Positions 9,156-18,758 of a stretch of DNA of 64,000 nt are shown piece by piece (the stretch's first letter is position 1; each line of letters opens with the position of its first letter). The notes beneath the pieces are model-generated. The model saw only the letters and a program-made list of their open reading frames with translations, did not search any database and was not told where the DNA came from. The position numbers and the translations under genes are program-made. The DNA comes from Frondihabitans sucicola (GTDB taxonomy: Bacteria > Actinomycetota > Actinomycetes > Actinomycetales > Microbacteriaceae): the NCBI RefSeq assembly GCF_030296615.1, contig NZ_AP027732.1, positions 434,001-498,000 on the forward strand, given 5' to 3'.

Positions 9156-9953
9156 ATGTCGATCCAGTCCACGGCCGAGAAGGCCGAACTCCTCCGTTCC
9201 TTCCACGTTCCCGGCGACCCGCTGATCGTCACGAACGTCTGGGACAGCATCACCGCCCGCATCGTCGCGGCCGCTCCGGGCGTCAAGGCTCTCGCCACCG
9301 CCAGCCACTCGATCTCCGAGGCCCACGGCGTCGAAGACGGCGAAGGCCTCGACGTCGACGAGGCCCTCGCCGCGGCGCAGCTCATCATCCGCTCGGTCGA
9401 GCTGCCCGTGTCGGTCGACTTCGAGAAGGCCTACGCGCAGGATCCCGCCGGCACCCGTGACAACGTCTGGCGCCTCATCGAGGCGGGCGCGGCCGGCCTC
9501 AACATCGAAGACTCCCGCGGGCGCGACAAGGGCGAGCTCTACGCCGTCGACGCCCAGGTGGCGAAGATCACCGCGGCCAGGGCCGCCGGAGACCGCGCCG
9601 GAGTGCCGATCGTGATCAACGCCCGGGTCGACGCGCTGGCGGGCGATCCTGCCGCCTGGGACGACACGATCCTGCGCGCCAACGCGTATCTCGACGCCGG
9701 GGCCGACGTCGCGTTCGTCCTCGGGCTGTCGACCGAGCAGCAGGTGGCCGACGCCGTCGCGCAGATCCACGGCAAGGTGTCGGTCATCTCCGGGGCCGGT
9801 TCGGTTCCGCTCGCGCGCCTGGCCGAGCTGGGGGTCTCGCGCGTCAGTTTCGGGCCCAGGATCATGGGACTCACACTGGCCCACCTGCAGAGCGCCGCCG
9901 CGACGCTCACCGCTCGCGGCGACTACCCCGCCGAGCTCGGCTTCGACTTCTGA
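9156..9953 (+). CDS. Isocitrate lyase/PEP mutase superfamily protein
   Basis: A 265-aa TIM-barrel protein of the PEP mutase/2-methylisocitrate-lyase-like group that makes or breaks C-C or P-C bonds in 2-oxo acids. Visible: VTNVWDSITARI near the N-terminus, the metal-binding VSVDFEKAY strand, GLNIEDSRG, and INARVDAL. The ATG at 9156 gives the usual length. No clear Shine-Dalgarno. It diverges from lacI. The exact substrate cannot be read from sequence. Confidence 0.8.
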   Translation: MSIQSTAEKAELLRSFHVPGDPLIVTNVWDSITARIVAAAPGVKALATASHSISEAHGVEDGEGLDVDEALAAAQLIIRSVELPVSVDFEKAYAQDPAGTRDNVWRLIEAGAAGLNIEDSRGRDKGELYAVDAQVAKITAARAAGDRAGVPIVINARVDALAGDPAAWDDTILRANAYLDAGADVAFVLGLSTEQQVADAVAQIHGKVSVISGAGSVPLARLAELGVSRVSFGPRIMGLTLAHLQSAAATLTARGDYPAELGFDF

Positions 9954-9960
9954 TCCGCGG

Positions 9961-9989
9961 GCGGGAAGGCCTGTGGACGACCTTCCCGC
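9961..9989 (+). terminator. Candidate terminator hairpin
   Basis: A 9-bp GC-rich stem (GCGGGAAGG pairing with CCTTCCCGC) around an 11-base loop, 8 bases after the stop of the PEP-mutase-family gene. There is no U tract, as is common in actinobacteria. Confidence 0.5.
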
Positions 9990-10047
9990 CGGCCACCGGG
10001 ATGCTCTAGTGTCGGCGGCAGCAACCCGCTGACGAACGGAGCTCCCC

Positions 10048-10812
10048 ATGCCAACGCCCACCGATTTCCCCACCGGCGCGCCCCTCTGGATCGACCTCAA
10101 CAGCACCGACGTGGAGGCGTCGAAGGCCTTCTACGGGGGCCTCTTCGGCTGGACCTCCTTCACTGCGGGGCCCGATTTCGGCGACTACGTCACGTTCTCG
10201 CTCGACGGGCGTCAGGTCGCGGGCATGGTCGAGAACTCCGAGCCCGACACGATTCGCGACTTCTGGACGGTGTACCTCGAGACCGACGACGCCGAGACGA
10301 CGGCCCAGGCCGTCACCGGCGCCGGCGGGTTCGTCATCATGGGCCCGCACCAGGTCGGCCCGATGGGCACGATGCTTCTCGCCAACGACGCCGACCGCGC
10401 AGTGGTCGGGGCGTGGCAGCGCGACGAGATGCGCGGCTTCCAGGCGGTCGCCGAACCGGGTGCTCCGGCCTGGTTCGAGCTGCACACCACCGCATTCCAC
10501 GACTCCGTGCAGTTCTACCAGCAGGCTTTCGGCTGGGAGACGGCGACGATGTCCGACACTCCGGAGTTCCGCTATGCGCAGCTCAAGGTGGGCGACGACT
10601 TCTACGCCGGCATCATGGACGCCTCCGCGTACTGGCCCGCGGGCGACCCCGCCCAGTGGATGGTGTACGTCAACGTCGCCGACACCGACAAAGCCATCGC
10701 GCGGGCCGTCGAGCTCGGCGGCGCCATCGTCGACGAGCCCGCCGACACGCCCTTCGGCCGCCTGGCGACGATCTCCGACGCGACCGGTGCGCTCGTCAAG
10801 GTGATCTCGTAG
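10048..10812 (+). CDS. VOC-family protein with two glyoxalase-like domains
   Basis: A 254-aa protein made of two tandem VOC modules (residues about 9-120 and 135-254), like the CFP30B/hydroxylase-type VOC proteins of actinobacteria. Each module opens with an aromatic-rich helix (SKAFYGGLFGW, VQFYQQAFGWE). The role of this subgroup is largely unknown. The ATG at 10048 follows a GGAGCTCC stretch. Confidence 0.8.
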   Translation: MPTPTDFPTGAPLWIDLNSTDVEASKAFYGGLFGWTSFTAGPDFGDYVTFSLDGRQVAGMVENSEPDTIRDFWTVYLETDDAETTAQAVTGAGGFVIMGPHQVGPMGTMLLANDADRAVVGAWQRDEMRGFQAVAEPGAPAWFELHTTAFHDSVQFYQQAFGWETATMSDTPEFRYAQLKVGDDFYAGIMDASAYWPAGDPAQWMVYVNVADTDKAIARAVELGGAIVDEPADTPFGRLATISDATGALVKVIS

Positions 10813-10884
10813 GGCGCGGGGCGGTTCGGGGCCAGGGGCGGCGCGCGGGGCGGTTCGGCGCTGGGCCGCTGCGCCCGGCCGGCC

Positions 10885-12165
10885 TCAGACGAAGTCGGCC
10901 GGGTTGTCCACGGGGTTCTTGTCGCGTTCCTGCTCGCGCCGGGCACGGCGGCTGAGCCCCGTTCCGTCGGGCTCGGCGTGCTCGTGCTCCGCTTTCTTCC
11001 GCGCGGCGGCGTCGCGCTCGGCTGCTTCCTCGTCCGCTCCGGTCGACTTCTCGGCTCGCTCGCTCTCCCGTGCGGCGCGCTCCCGCTCGGCTTCGGCTTC
11101 CTCCTCGGCACGGATCTCCTCCGCCGAGGCCTGCCGAAGGCGCATGCCGTCGAGCACGTCCTGGGCGTGCTTGGCCGCCTTCTTGTCGCTCTGCTTCGTG
11201 TCGCGGGGAGGCAGCTGGATGTCCTCCTCGGCGCGGATCCCGGCTTGCAGCTCCCGGCCGCGCTCGGTCTCCGCATCGAATTCGGCGCCGAACAGGAGGG
11301 CGTTGTTCGTGATCCATAGCCAGAGCAGGAAGGCGATGACACCACCGAGGGCACCGTAGGTCTTGTTGTAGTGGGAGAAGTTCGCGACGTAGAAGGCGAA
11401 GCCCACCGACGCGACCAGCCAGATCGCGATGGCGAGCAGGGCGCCCATGCTCATCCATCGGAACCTCGGCTGCTTGACGTTCGGGGCGAAGTAGTAGAGC
11501 ACGGCCACGACGAGCACCACGATGAACGCCAGGACGGGCCACTTCACGACCAGCCACACGTCGACGGTCGCGTCGCCGAGACCGATGAAGTCGCCGATGG
11601 TGCGCGCGATGTCGCCGCTCAGCACCAGTATCAGCCCGGCGAGAACGACGAGGACAACCGCGATCACGGTGACGAGCAGGTTGGTCGGGCGGAGCTTCCA
11701 GACCGGCCGACCCTCGCTGCGGTCGTAGATCCGGTTCAGCGCCCGCCCGAAGGCACCGACGTAACCGGACGCCGACCAGATGGCACCGAGCACACCCACG
11801 ACGAAGGTGACGCCGGCGGCCGGGGAGCCGGTGAGTGATTCGACGGGGCCGCGAATCGCGGTCACGACGTCGTCCGAGGCGAACTGACCGACCAGGTCGA
11901 GCACCTGCTGCGTGGTGTTCTTGGCCTGGCCGAAGAGACCGAGCAACGAGACGACGGCGAGCAGACCGGGGAAGAGCGCCTGCACGGCGAAGTACGTCAG
12001 CGCGGCCGCGAGGTCGGTGCAGCCGTCGCTCGAGAATTCACGGAGCGTCTTCTTGAACGTGTAGAGCCAGGTCCGCTTCGTGAGGTCGGCGGGGCTGCTC
12101 GGCTTGCCGGCGTCGGGATCCTGCGTCGGATCGTCTGCGATCGCGGTCTTCGACGAGGGGGCCAT
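10885..12165 (-). CDS. YihY/BrkB-family membrane protein with charged C-terminal tail
   Basis: A 426-aa protein. The core (residues about 35-310) carries roughly six membrane segments with the family pattern DLAAALTYFAVQALFPGLL and YGALGGVIAFLLWLWITNNALLFGAEFD. After residue 310 a long Glu/Arg/Ala-rich tail with coiled-coil character follows (AEEIRAEEEAEAERER). It is the last gene of a minus-strand group of small membrane/accessory proteins. Function unknown; formerly misnamed ribonuclease BN. Confidence 0.88.
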   Translation of the reverse strand: MAPSSKTAIADDPTQDPDAGKPSSPADLTKRTWLYTFKKTLREFSSDGCTDLAAALTYFAVQALFPGLLAVVSLLGLFGQAKNTTQQVLDLVGQFASDDVVTAIRGPVESLTGSPAAGVTFVVGVLGAIWSASGYVGAFGRALNRIYDRSEGRPVWKLRPTNLLVTVIAVVLVVLAGLILVLSGDIARTIGDFIGLGDATVDVWLVVKWPVLAFIVVLVVAVLYYFAPNVKQPRFRWMSMGALLAIAIWLVASVGFAFYVANFSHYNKTYGALGGVIAFLLWLWITNNALLFGAEFDAETERGRELQAGIRAEEDIQLPPRDTKQSDKKAAKHAQDVLDGMRLRQASAEEIRAEEEAEAERERAARESERAEKSTGADEEAAERDAAARKKAEHEHAEPDGTGLSRRARREQERDKNPVDNPADFV

Positions 12166-12204
12166 GGGGATCTCCGGGAGGGTCGACTGCGTGGGGCTTG
12201 GGAG

Positions 12205-12501
12205 TCAGCGCCGGGAGCCGCGAGACGCGAGGCGGGCGACGCCTGCCACGGCCGCGGCGAGACCCGCAGCCCCGGCGGCCGCAGCCGCCAGAACTTTGGG
12301 ATCGTCCGACACGCGCTTCGTGACAGCCGTTCGAGCTCTCCTGAACTGGTTCTTCGGGTTCAGGCGGTTTTCGAGTTCGTCGAGCGTGGCCGCGAACTCC
12401 TCGCGGGCCCGCGCAACGTCGAGCTCGCGCTCGGGGATGCTGCCGCCGGCGGCCTTCTGGGCCTCGGCGGACGAGTCAGGGTCGTTCTTCGGCGGAGTCA
12501 T
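12205..12501 (-). CDS. DUF3618-type small protein
   Basis: A 98-aa protein with an N-terminal amphipathic region (VARAREEFAATLDELENRLNPKNQ), the DUF3618 pattern, and an Ala/Gly-rich C-terminal hydrophobic segment. Its start overlaps the end of the holin-like gene by 26 bases, so the two are co-translated. DUF3618 proteins typically sit beside holin-like DUF1469 genes, as here. Confidence 0.8.
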   Translation of the reverse strand: MTPPKNDPDSSAEAQKAAGGSIPERELDVARAREEFAATLDELENRLNPKNQFRRARTAVTKRVSDDPKVLAAAAAGAAGLAAAVAGVARLASRGSRR

Positions 12502-12934
12502 TCCGCTCCCCTTTCAGCGCGTGGACGTCGCTCTTGACGTTCTTGATGGTTTCGGTCGGCACCGGAGGGACACCGCGCTTGAGCGAGCGGACCCCGACGA
12601 GCGCCAGGACGGCGACGATCACGAGCAGGGCCGCGGCGACCAGGAGAGCGGCCAGCCAGGGCGGCAGAGCCGTCGAGACGGCGAGCACCGCCGCCGCGAT
12701 CAGCACCTCGAGCAGCACGAACGCGAAGACGGCGGCACCGACGAGAAGGCCGATGCCCACTCCGGCGGCCTTGAGCTTCGCGACGAGCTCCGCCTTCGCC
12801 AACTCGATCTCGCCGCGGATGATCCGCTTGACGAGGTCGGGCAGCGACGAGAGCAGGCTCCCGATCGACTGCCGCTGCGGCTGGTCGTCCGAGTCCGAGT
12901 CCGAGTCCGAGAAGAGACCTCCGAACAGAGCCAT
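12476..12934 (-). CDS. Phage-holin-family/DUF1469 membrane protein
   Basis: A 152-aa protein with an acidic repeat near the N-terminus (DSDSDSDDQ), a cytoplasmic helix (LVKRIIRGEIELAKAELVAK) and two long hydrophobic segments (residues about 55-115). This is the Actinobacteriota holin-superfamily III layout. There are no phage genes nearby, so a chromosomal envelope role is more likely than lysis. Confidence 0.8.
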   Translation of the reverse strand: MALFGGLFSDSDSDSDDQPQRQSIGSLLSSLPDLVKRIIRGEIELAKAELVAKLKAAGVGIGLLVGAAVFAFVLLEVLIAAAVLAVSTALPPWLAALLVAAALLVIVAVLALVGVRSLKRGVPPVPTETIKNVKSDVHALKGERNDSAEERP

Positions 12935-13210
12935 TTACGGAGTGATCGGATCGGTCTTGGAGGTCGCCGACTTGACCTTCTCGGTCGCGGCGTGGGCGGC
13001 ATCCTGCGCGCCCTCCTGGACCTTCTTCGCCACGATCGGCGCCTTCTCGGCGACGAAGTCTTCGGCCTTGGTCACTCCGCGCTGCACGTTCGGGTCGTGC
13101 CAGACCTTGTCGGCGCGGTTCTTGATCTTCTCGTACGACTGACGACCAGCGCGGGCCCCGACGACGTATCCGGCCGCGAGCCCTGCAACGAACAGGATCT
13201 TGCCTTTCAT
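12935..13210 (-). CDS. YtxH-like small membrane-anchored protein
   Basis: A 91-aa protein: short N-terminal hydrophobic segment with glycine spacing (GLAAGYVVGARAG), then a helical Lys/Ala/Glu-rich region (QEGAQDAAHAATEKVKS). The ATG follows AAGGAGAACCCC, a good ribosome site, so this probably starts the four-gene unit running down to the YihY/BrkB gene. Its stop directly abuts the next start. Confidence 0.75.
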   Translation of the reverse strand: MKGKILFVAGLAAGYVVGARAGRQSYEKIKNRADKVWHDPNVQRGVTKAEDFVAEKAPIVAKKVQEGAQDAAHAATEKVKSATSKTDPITP

Positions 13211-13322
13211 GGGGTTCTCCTTGGGTAATCGGTGGTTCGTAAGCTTCTACGCTGGCACCGCGGGCGCGCCAGCGCCCAGATCCGGGGCTTCCTGTCGGGT
13301 TCGGGGGTACAGCGTGGCGCGC

Positions 13323-14314
13323 TCAGCGTCCCAGCGCGACCCACCAGATCAGTAGCAGCGTGGTGAGAAAACCACTGATGAAATTGAGGAGCAGGAAGCG
13401 CTTCCAGCCGCGGTTGGCTCCTCGGCATCCGCGTCGGGGACGTTCCACCAGGGGGCGACCGTCACGGCGTAGGGGATCACGAGGATGGCCGCCAACGGGC
13501 CCGGCCACGCCGTCAGCAGCATCAGCACGCCGGCCAGAACGTACGCGGCGAACGCGAAGCGGACGGTCGCCTTCGCGCCGAACACCGTCGCGATGGAGGC
13601 GATCCCGCCCTCCCGGTCGGCGACGACATCCTGCACGGCTCCGAAGGCGTGGCTCGCCATGCCCCAGAGGAAGAAGGCTCCGAGCAGGGCGAACAGCTGC
13701 GGCGTGAAGACGACGCCGGCGAGCACCAGGCCGTAGACGGCGGGGCTGGTGAAGTGCGTGCTCGACGTCAGGGAGTCGAGGGCGGGGCGCTCCTTGAAGC
13801 GGAGGCCGCCGAGCGAGTAGGCGACGACCGCGAAGACGCTCACCGCCAGGACGAGCCAGCTCAGCGGAGACCCGACGAGGACGAAGAACACGAGGAACGG
13901 AACATTGGTGATGACGACGGCACGCAGGATGCTCGCGTGGAAACGTCTGTCGAGCATCGCCCCCTCGACGCCGCCCTTGCGCGGATTACGGAGGTCGCTC
14001 TCGTAGTCGTAGACGTCGTTGATGCCGTACATCGCGAGGTTGTACGGGACGAGGAAGTAGACGATCCCCACGACGGCGATCAGCCAGTCGACCTGGCCGA
14101 AATCGAACCGGCTGTACGAGAGGTGCAGGATCGACGCCATCGCCGGGCTGGGATGCCCCTGATCGAGAGGAGCGTAGGCCGTGTAGCCCGCGGCGCGGCT
14201 GATCGCGGTCGTGCCCGCAGTGCCCAGGATGTACGCCGCCGCGAACGGGAACGCCGTGTTCACCCAGCTCAGCGGTCGTGACACCGCGAACAACGCCTTC
14301 AGAGTGTCTCTCAC
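13323..14314 (-). CDS. crtEb: Lycopene elongase / UbiA-type prenyltransferase
   Basis: Adds C5 units from dimethylallyl diphosphate to lycopene, the step that leads from C40 to C50 carotenoids. It is a polytopic UbiA-fold protein with the Asp-rich motif NDVYDYESD (about residue 100) and a second one near VQDVVADREGG. GTG start overlapping the crtYf stop. The frame is lost near 13418-13421 where one more C joins DAEE to NRGWKRFLLLNF and the final membrane helix ending WVALGR; sequencing error is likely. Last gene of the carotenoid operon. Confidence 0.9.
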
Positions 14315-14678
14315 CGTTCCCCTCCCGGCGGGCGTCGGACCGTGCGCGGGTGCCGAGCAGCACCCAGAGCGACGGAAGCAGGACCAGCGCCGCGACCGCG
14401 TACGAGAAGTCTTCCAGGGGTGCGATGCCGATGAAGACCCCGCTGATCTTCGACGCGTCGTAGCCGACCAGCCCGATGCCGATCATGACGTTGTCGAAGA
14501 CGGCGGTCATCACCAGGAGAATCCCGACGGCGATGACGCAGGAGGCGAGCCTCCGGCGCCGCTGCGGCGTCGTCGCGCGCGGGCGGCCGCGGCTCCGCCG
14601 CGCGGACACGGCGAGGGCCGCGATGCCCGTCGCCGCGACGATCGCGAGGAACACGGCGTCGAGCGCCCAGTAGGTCAT
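14311..14678 (-). CDS. crtYf: C50 carotenoid cyclase subunit, lycopene cyclase domain
   Basis: One half of the heterodimeric cyclase that closes the end rings of C50 carotenoids. Three predicted membrane helices and the domain motif FDNVMIGIGLVGYD, then GIAPLEDFSYAVA. Overlaps crtYe by ATGA. As printed, the frame runs on past the next gene start. Adding one base to the C4 run at 14319-14322 produces a stop exactly at the GTGA overlap with crtEb, which fits every other junction in this operon. Confidence 0.88.
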
Positions 14679-15058
14679 GAGGCGTCCTCGCGGCGAGGGC
14701 CGCGGCTTCGTTCACGTCGACCACTCCGACCGTGACCTGCCGACGCGACGGCGTCGACCACGAGCGGCACGCCCGCCACCAGGTTCATCGTGAGGTAGCA
14801 GAGCAGGGCCAGGAAGAACGGCTCCTCGAGGGGAAGCTCGGGCGCCACCTGAAGACCGGTCATGAAGAAGGTCTCGCCCCGAAAGAAGATGCCGAGACCG
14901 ATCCCGAAGAGGTCCCAGACGAGGAAGAACGCGATTCCCACGGGCAGGATCACCGCCGCTCGGACCCGGTCGCGCCAGAAGAACAACCGGAACCGCCGGT
15001 CGAGGACCACCATGGCGGCGAGCGCGATCAGGAGCCCGAGAAGGTAGAGAATGCCCAC
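14675..15058 (-). CDS. crtYe: C50 carotenoid cyclase subunit, lycopene cyclase domain
   Basis: The other cyclase half, 127 aa, with three membrane segments and the pair LDRRFRLFFWRDRVR and VWDLFGIGLGIFFRGE typical of CrtYe/CrtYc-type lycopene cyclase domains. GTG start nine bases after the crtI stop. Whether the ring product is epsilon, gamma or beta (decaprenoxanthin, sarcinaxanthin or C.p.450) cannot be told from sequence alone. Confidence 0.9.
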   Translation of the reverse strand: MGILYLLGLLIALAAMVVLDRRFRLFFWRDRVRAAVILPVGIAFFLVWDLFGIGLGIFFRGETFFMTGLQVAPELPLEEPFFLALLCYLTMNLVAGVPLVVDAVASAGHGRSGRRERSRGPRREDAS

Positions 15059-15067
15059 GGCGGCGCC

Positions 15068-16764
15068 TCAGGAGCGTGCCGCGTCGCGAGCGGCCTGGCG
15101 CTCGGCGGCGTCCGGCCGCGGCTCGGGCAGCGGCTCGGTGCTGGTGTCGCCGCGAAGGTTCTTGAGCAGCACCTCGGCACTGATCAGGCACATCGGCAGG
15201 CCGATGCCGGGCCGCACCGATCCGCCGACATAGTAGAGGCCGCGCACCTTCTTCGAGACGTTGCCGGCCCGGAACATGGCGCTCTGCGCGAGGGTGTGCG
15301 CCGGGCCGAGCATGCTGCCCGACCAGGAGTTGTAGTCGTCGACGAAGTCTTGCGGGCCGCGCGTGCGGCGGAGGACGAGTCGGGAACTCAGGTCCGAGAC
15401 GCCGGTCCAGTCGGCGATCTGCTGGATCACGGCGTCGCCGAGGGCTTCGAGCTGCGTGGAACCTGAGTTATCGACCGCGACGGCGGCGCCGGGGAGTGCC
15501 CCGGAGCCTCCCGGGCCGTCGCCAGCGGCGGCGGCCCCGGGAGCGACCCGGAGCCGAGCGCGGGCTCGGCGGGCAGCGGCACCAGCACGAAGAGGTTGGT
15601 GTGCCCGGCCGGCGCGGTCGACGGGTCGACGACGGACGGCTTGCAGACGTAGAGCGACGGCGGCGACGGGATCGACTTCGGCTCGTGGAAGATGCGCCGG
15701 AAGTTGTCGTGCCAGTCGCGCGAGAAGAGGAGCGTGTGGTGCTCGAGCTCGGGCAGCTCGCCCGAGACGCCGAGGTACATCAGCAGGGCGCTGGGCCCGG
15801 GGTTCTTCGACGCCCAGTACTGCTCGCCGTAGGTCTGCAGCGCGATGGGCAGGAGCGCGGTCTCGGTGTGGTGCAGGTCGGCGGCCGACACGACGACATC
15901 GGCCCACGCCGTGTGGAGCTCGCCCGACGCGTCGACCCAGTCGACACCGGACGCGGCGGGACGCACGCCGCCGGAGGTCCGGATGCGCGTGGCGGTCGCC
16001 TCGGTCACGATGCTGACACCGGCCTCCCGGGCGAGCGCGGCGATGCGCTGGATGACGGTGGTCAGTCCACCCTGCGGGTAGAGCACGCCGTCGTCGAGGT
16101 CGAGGGTCGACATGAGGTGGTACATGCTCGGCGTCTCGTAGGGCGACGACCCCAGAAACACGGCCGGATAGCCCAGGATCTGCCGCAGCCGCGGGTCGGA
16201 CACGGTGCGCGCGACGAACGAGTCGAGGCTCTGCAGGAGGAGCCGGCCGAGGGTGGGGAGGCGGGTGACGACGTCGCGTCGCAGGAGCGGGGCCCAGCTG
16301 CGGAACGACGTGTAGAGGAACCGCCTCTTGGCGACGTCGTAGGTGTCGCGCGACGAGGCGAGGTACTCGCGGATCCTGCGCCCTGCCCCCGGCTCGATGC
16401 TCTCGAAGAGGGCGACGTTCTCGTCGAGGCCGTGCGGGATGTCGATCGGCTCGGGGGTCCCCTCGAAGAAGACCCGGTACCCGGGATCGAGCGACACCAG
16501 GTCGAGCTGCTCGGCCGAGGAGGTTCCCATCAGCCGGAAGAAGTGGTCGAAGACCTCGGGCATGAGATACCAGCTGGGGCCCAGGTCGAAGCGGAAGCCG
16601 TCGGACTCCCACGACGAGGCGCGGCCGCCGACCTCCGAGCTCTTCTCGAGGAGGGTCACCTCGTGCCCCTCCTTGGCCAGGAGCGCGGCGGACGCGAGCC
16701 CGGAGATGCCGCCGCCGATGACGACGACCCGCCGCCCGTTGCGGGTCACGGAGGGCGAGGTCAC
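15068..16764 (-). CDS. crtI: Phytoene desaturase (carotene desaturase)
   Basis: FAD-dependent enzyme that desaturates phytoene to lycopene. N-terminal Rossmann motif VVVIGGGISGLASA (residues 13-26) with LLEKSSEVGGRASS; C-terminal GLYYVGGSVRPGIGLPM. GTG start overlaps the crtB stop. Reading needs one extra base in the C4 run at 15535-15538. Odd: residues about 404-436 are a Gly/Ala-rich stretch not expected in CrtI, ending at a TAACTCAGG motif (minus strand, 15460-15472) that matches an intergenic repeat family. Even so, total length (about 565 aa) is only slightly above normal. Confidence 0.92.
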
Positions 16765-17639
16765 GAGCCGCCACCGACCGACGAGACACGGCCGGCTGCG
16801 GAGGCGGCGGCGATCCGGACCTTGACGGGGTTGGGCACCCGGATGCGCGTGTGCATCAGCTCGGTCGCGGGAGTCGCGGCAAGGCGACGGTTGAGCTCCG
16901 CGAAGAGGCCGTGCGCCAGAGCCACCGCCCGGCGGGACGACGACGGCAGCGACGGGATGATCTCGCCGGAGACACGCAGGTCGTCGTCGATGTCGGCCAC
17001 GAGGCGGTCGCGCTCGGCGTCGCTGAACGACGACGGATCGACGCCCGGGAAGTAGCTGCGGCCCAGCGTCTCGAAGTCGTCGTGCAGGTCGCGGAGGAAG
17101 TTGACCTTCTGGAAAGCGGCACCGAGGGCCCGCGCGCCCGTCTCGAACCTCGCGACGGACGACGGGTCGTACGAGCCGCCCTCGAGGAACGCGCGCAGGC
17201 ACATGAGCCCGACCACCTCCGCCGAGCCGTAGACGTAGCGGTCGAACGACTCCTGGTCGTGCTCCGTCTGGCTGAGGTCGCGGCGCATCGACTCGAAGAA
17301 CGGCGCGGTGAGATCGCTGTCGAAGCCCGCGCGCCGAGCCGTGATGGCGAAGGCGTGCACGACGAGGTTGGCGCTGAAGCCGAGCTCGATGGCGCGCAGG
17401 GTCTCTCGTTCGAAGTCGTCGAGCAGGCGAGCACACCCGGCGGTGTCGGCCCCGGCCTCGCCGGCCGGCCCGTCGACGATCTCGTCGGCCACCCGCACGA
17501 GGGCGTAGATGTTCTCGACGTCCTGACGCACGCCCGAGCCCAGCAGGCGCGACGCCAGCCCGAACGACGTCGAATACCGCCGGATCACGCCGCTCGACGT
17601 CTCTTGGGCCACGCGGTCGTAGAGCGCGAGCCGGGTCAT
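16761..17639 (-). CDS. crtB: Phytoene synthase
   Basis: Condenses two geranylgeranyl diphosphates to phytoene. A 292-aa squalene/phytoene synthase fold with the two Asp-rich substrate sites VADEIVDG (near residue 50) and NFLRDLHDD (near residue 175), and YVYGSAEVVGLM between them. The ATG overlaps the crtE stop (ATGA), so translation is coupled. No disruption. Confidence 0.95.
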   Translation of the reverse strand: MTRLALYDRVAQETSSGVIRRYSTSFGLASRLLGSGVRQDVENIYALVRVADEIVDGPAGEAGADTAGCARLLDDFERETLRAIELGFSANLVVHAFAITARRAGFDSDLTAPFFESMRRDLSQTEHDQESFDRYVYGSAEVVGLMCLRAFLEGGSYDPSSVARFETGARALGAAFQKVNFLRDLHDDFETLGRSYFPGVDPSSFSDAERDRLVADIDDDLRVSGEIIPSLPSSSRRAVALAHGLFAELNRRLAATPATELMHTRIRVPNPVKVRIAAASAAGRVSSVGGGS

Positions 17640-18739
17640 CGGTCGCGCTCGAGCACGGTGTCGACGACGGGGCGCAGGATCACGCGCAGATCGGCAGGCA
17701 CGATGTCGCCGTCGAGCACGGCCAGCGCCCGGGCGGCGTGCTCGTCGACGAGGCGCTCCGCCTGGGCTCGCGCCCCGCAGCTCACCAATCGCCCGCGGAC
17801 GTGCTCGGCCTCGGCCTCCGTCAGGTCGGACTTGCCGATGAACGGGCGGATCGCGAACCACTCCCCCGTCGTGGCGGCCTCGGCGATGAGGACGGTGCGC
17901 TTGCCCTCGCGGAGGTCGCCGAGGGTGGTCTTGCCGGTATCGGCCTCACTGCCGAAGACCCCGAGGAGATCGTCGACGATCTGGTAGGCGATCCCGACCT
18001 CGCGGCCGAACGACTCGAGGGCGTCGATGAGCGGGCGCTCGGCCCCGGCGAGCAGCGCGCCGGCCATCAGCGGAGCCTCGAACGAGTAGACGGCGGTCTT
18101 CGCGCGCTCCATGTCGAGCACCTCTTGCACGGAAGGCACCTCGCGCGCCAGGGCGAGTTCGACGTCGAGCAGCTCGCCGCCGGCGCTGGCGAAGATCGCC
18201 TCGTCGAGCAACTCGAGCAGACCGAAGCGGACGTCTTCGGCGCAGGTGACGCCGAGCAGGAGCCGGCTCGCCCCGGCGAGCGCGAGGTCGCCGGCGATCA
18301 GCGCCGCAGACATCCCGCGGTGCTCGGCGGCCGGCGACGCGATGCCGGCCGTGGTCGCGGTGTCGCGGTAGCTGCCGGAGACGTTGGGGATGCCGCGCCG
18401 GGAGAAGTCGCGGTCGATCACGTCGTCGTGCACGATGAGCGCCGTGTGGAGGAGCTCGAAGGCGGCGCCCACCAGGGCGCAGGCCTCGTCGTCGGTGCCG
18501 CCCAGCGCCTCGTACGCGGCGACGACCATCCGCGGCCGGAAGCGCTTGCCGCCGACCGAGTTGCGCTCGAGGACGTCCCACAGGTCGACGTACCGCGGGC
18601 CGAGGGCTGTTGCGCGCCGTTTGGCGGCGGCGAAGAAGTCTGCGAGAACCCGGTCGACCAGCACAGTAGTGTCGAGCGTGGCACCCGCGGTCGACGCGGC
18701 TCCGGCCCGCGACCTTGCGAGCAGGTGATCACCGTCCAT
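17636..18739 (-). CDS. crtE: Geranylgeranyl diphosphate synthase
   Basis: Short-chain trans-prenyltransferase of 367 aa that supplies GGPP to crtB. First Asp-rich motif HDDVID (about residue 103), preceded by the GGKRFRPRMV substrate loop; second motif YQIVDDLLGVFG; aromatic/Ala residues before the first motif fit a C20 product. First gene of the carotenoid operon. Only 19 bases separate its ATG from the divergent idi ATG, so either its leader is absent or very short, or the real start is internal. Confidence 0.93.
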   Translation of the reverse strand: MDGDHLLARSRAGAASTAGATLDTTVLVDRVLADFFAAAKRRATALGPRYVDLWDVLERNSVGGKRFRPRMVVAAYEALGGTDDEACALVGAAFELLHTALIVHDDVIDRDFSRRGIPNVSGSYRDTATTAGIASPAAEHRGMSAALIAGDLALAGASRLLLGVTCAEDVRFGLLELLDEAIFASAGGELLDVELALAREVPSVQEVLDMERAKTAVYSFEAPLMAGALLAGAERPLIDALESFGREVGIAYQIVDDLLGVFGSEADTGKTTLGDLREGKRTVLIAEAATTGEWFAIRPFIGKSDLTEAEAEHVRGRLVSCGARAQAERLVDEHAARALAVLDGDIVPADLRVILRPVVDTVLERDR

Positions 18740-18758
18740 TCTGTGAGACTACAGCGCG
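18740..18758. promoter_or_regulatory. Minimal divergent crtE/idi intergenic region
   Basis: Only 19 bases lie between two divergent start codons. On the minus strand TAGTCT ends six bases before the crtE ATG, the spacing expected for a -10 box driving a leaderless crtE transcript. A convincing -35 was not seen. Promoter elements for idi would have to lie inside crtE coding sequence. Confidence 0.4.
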
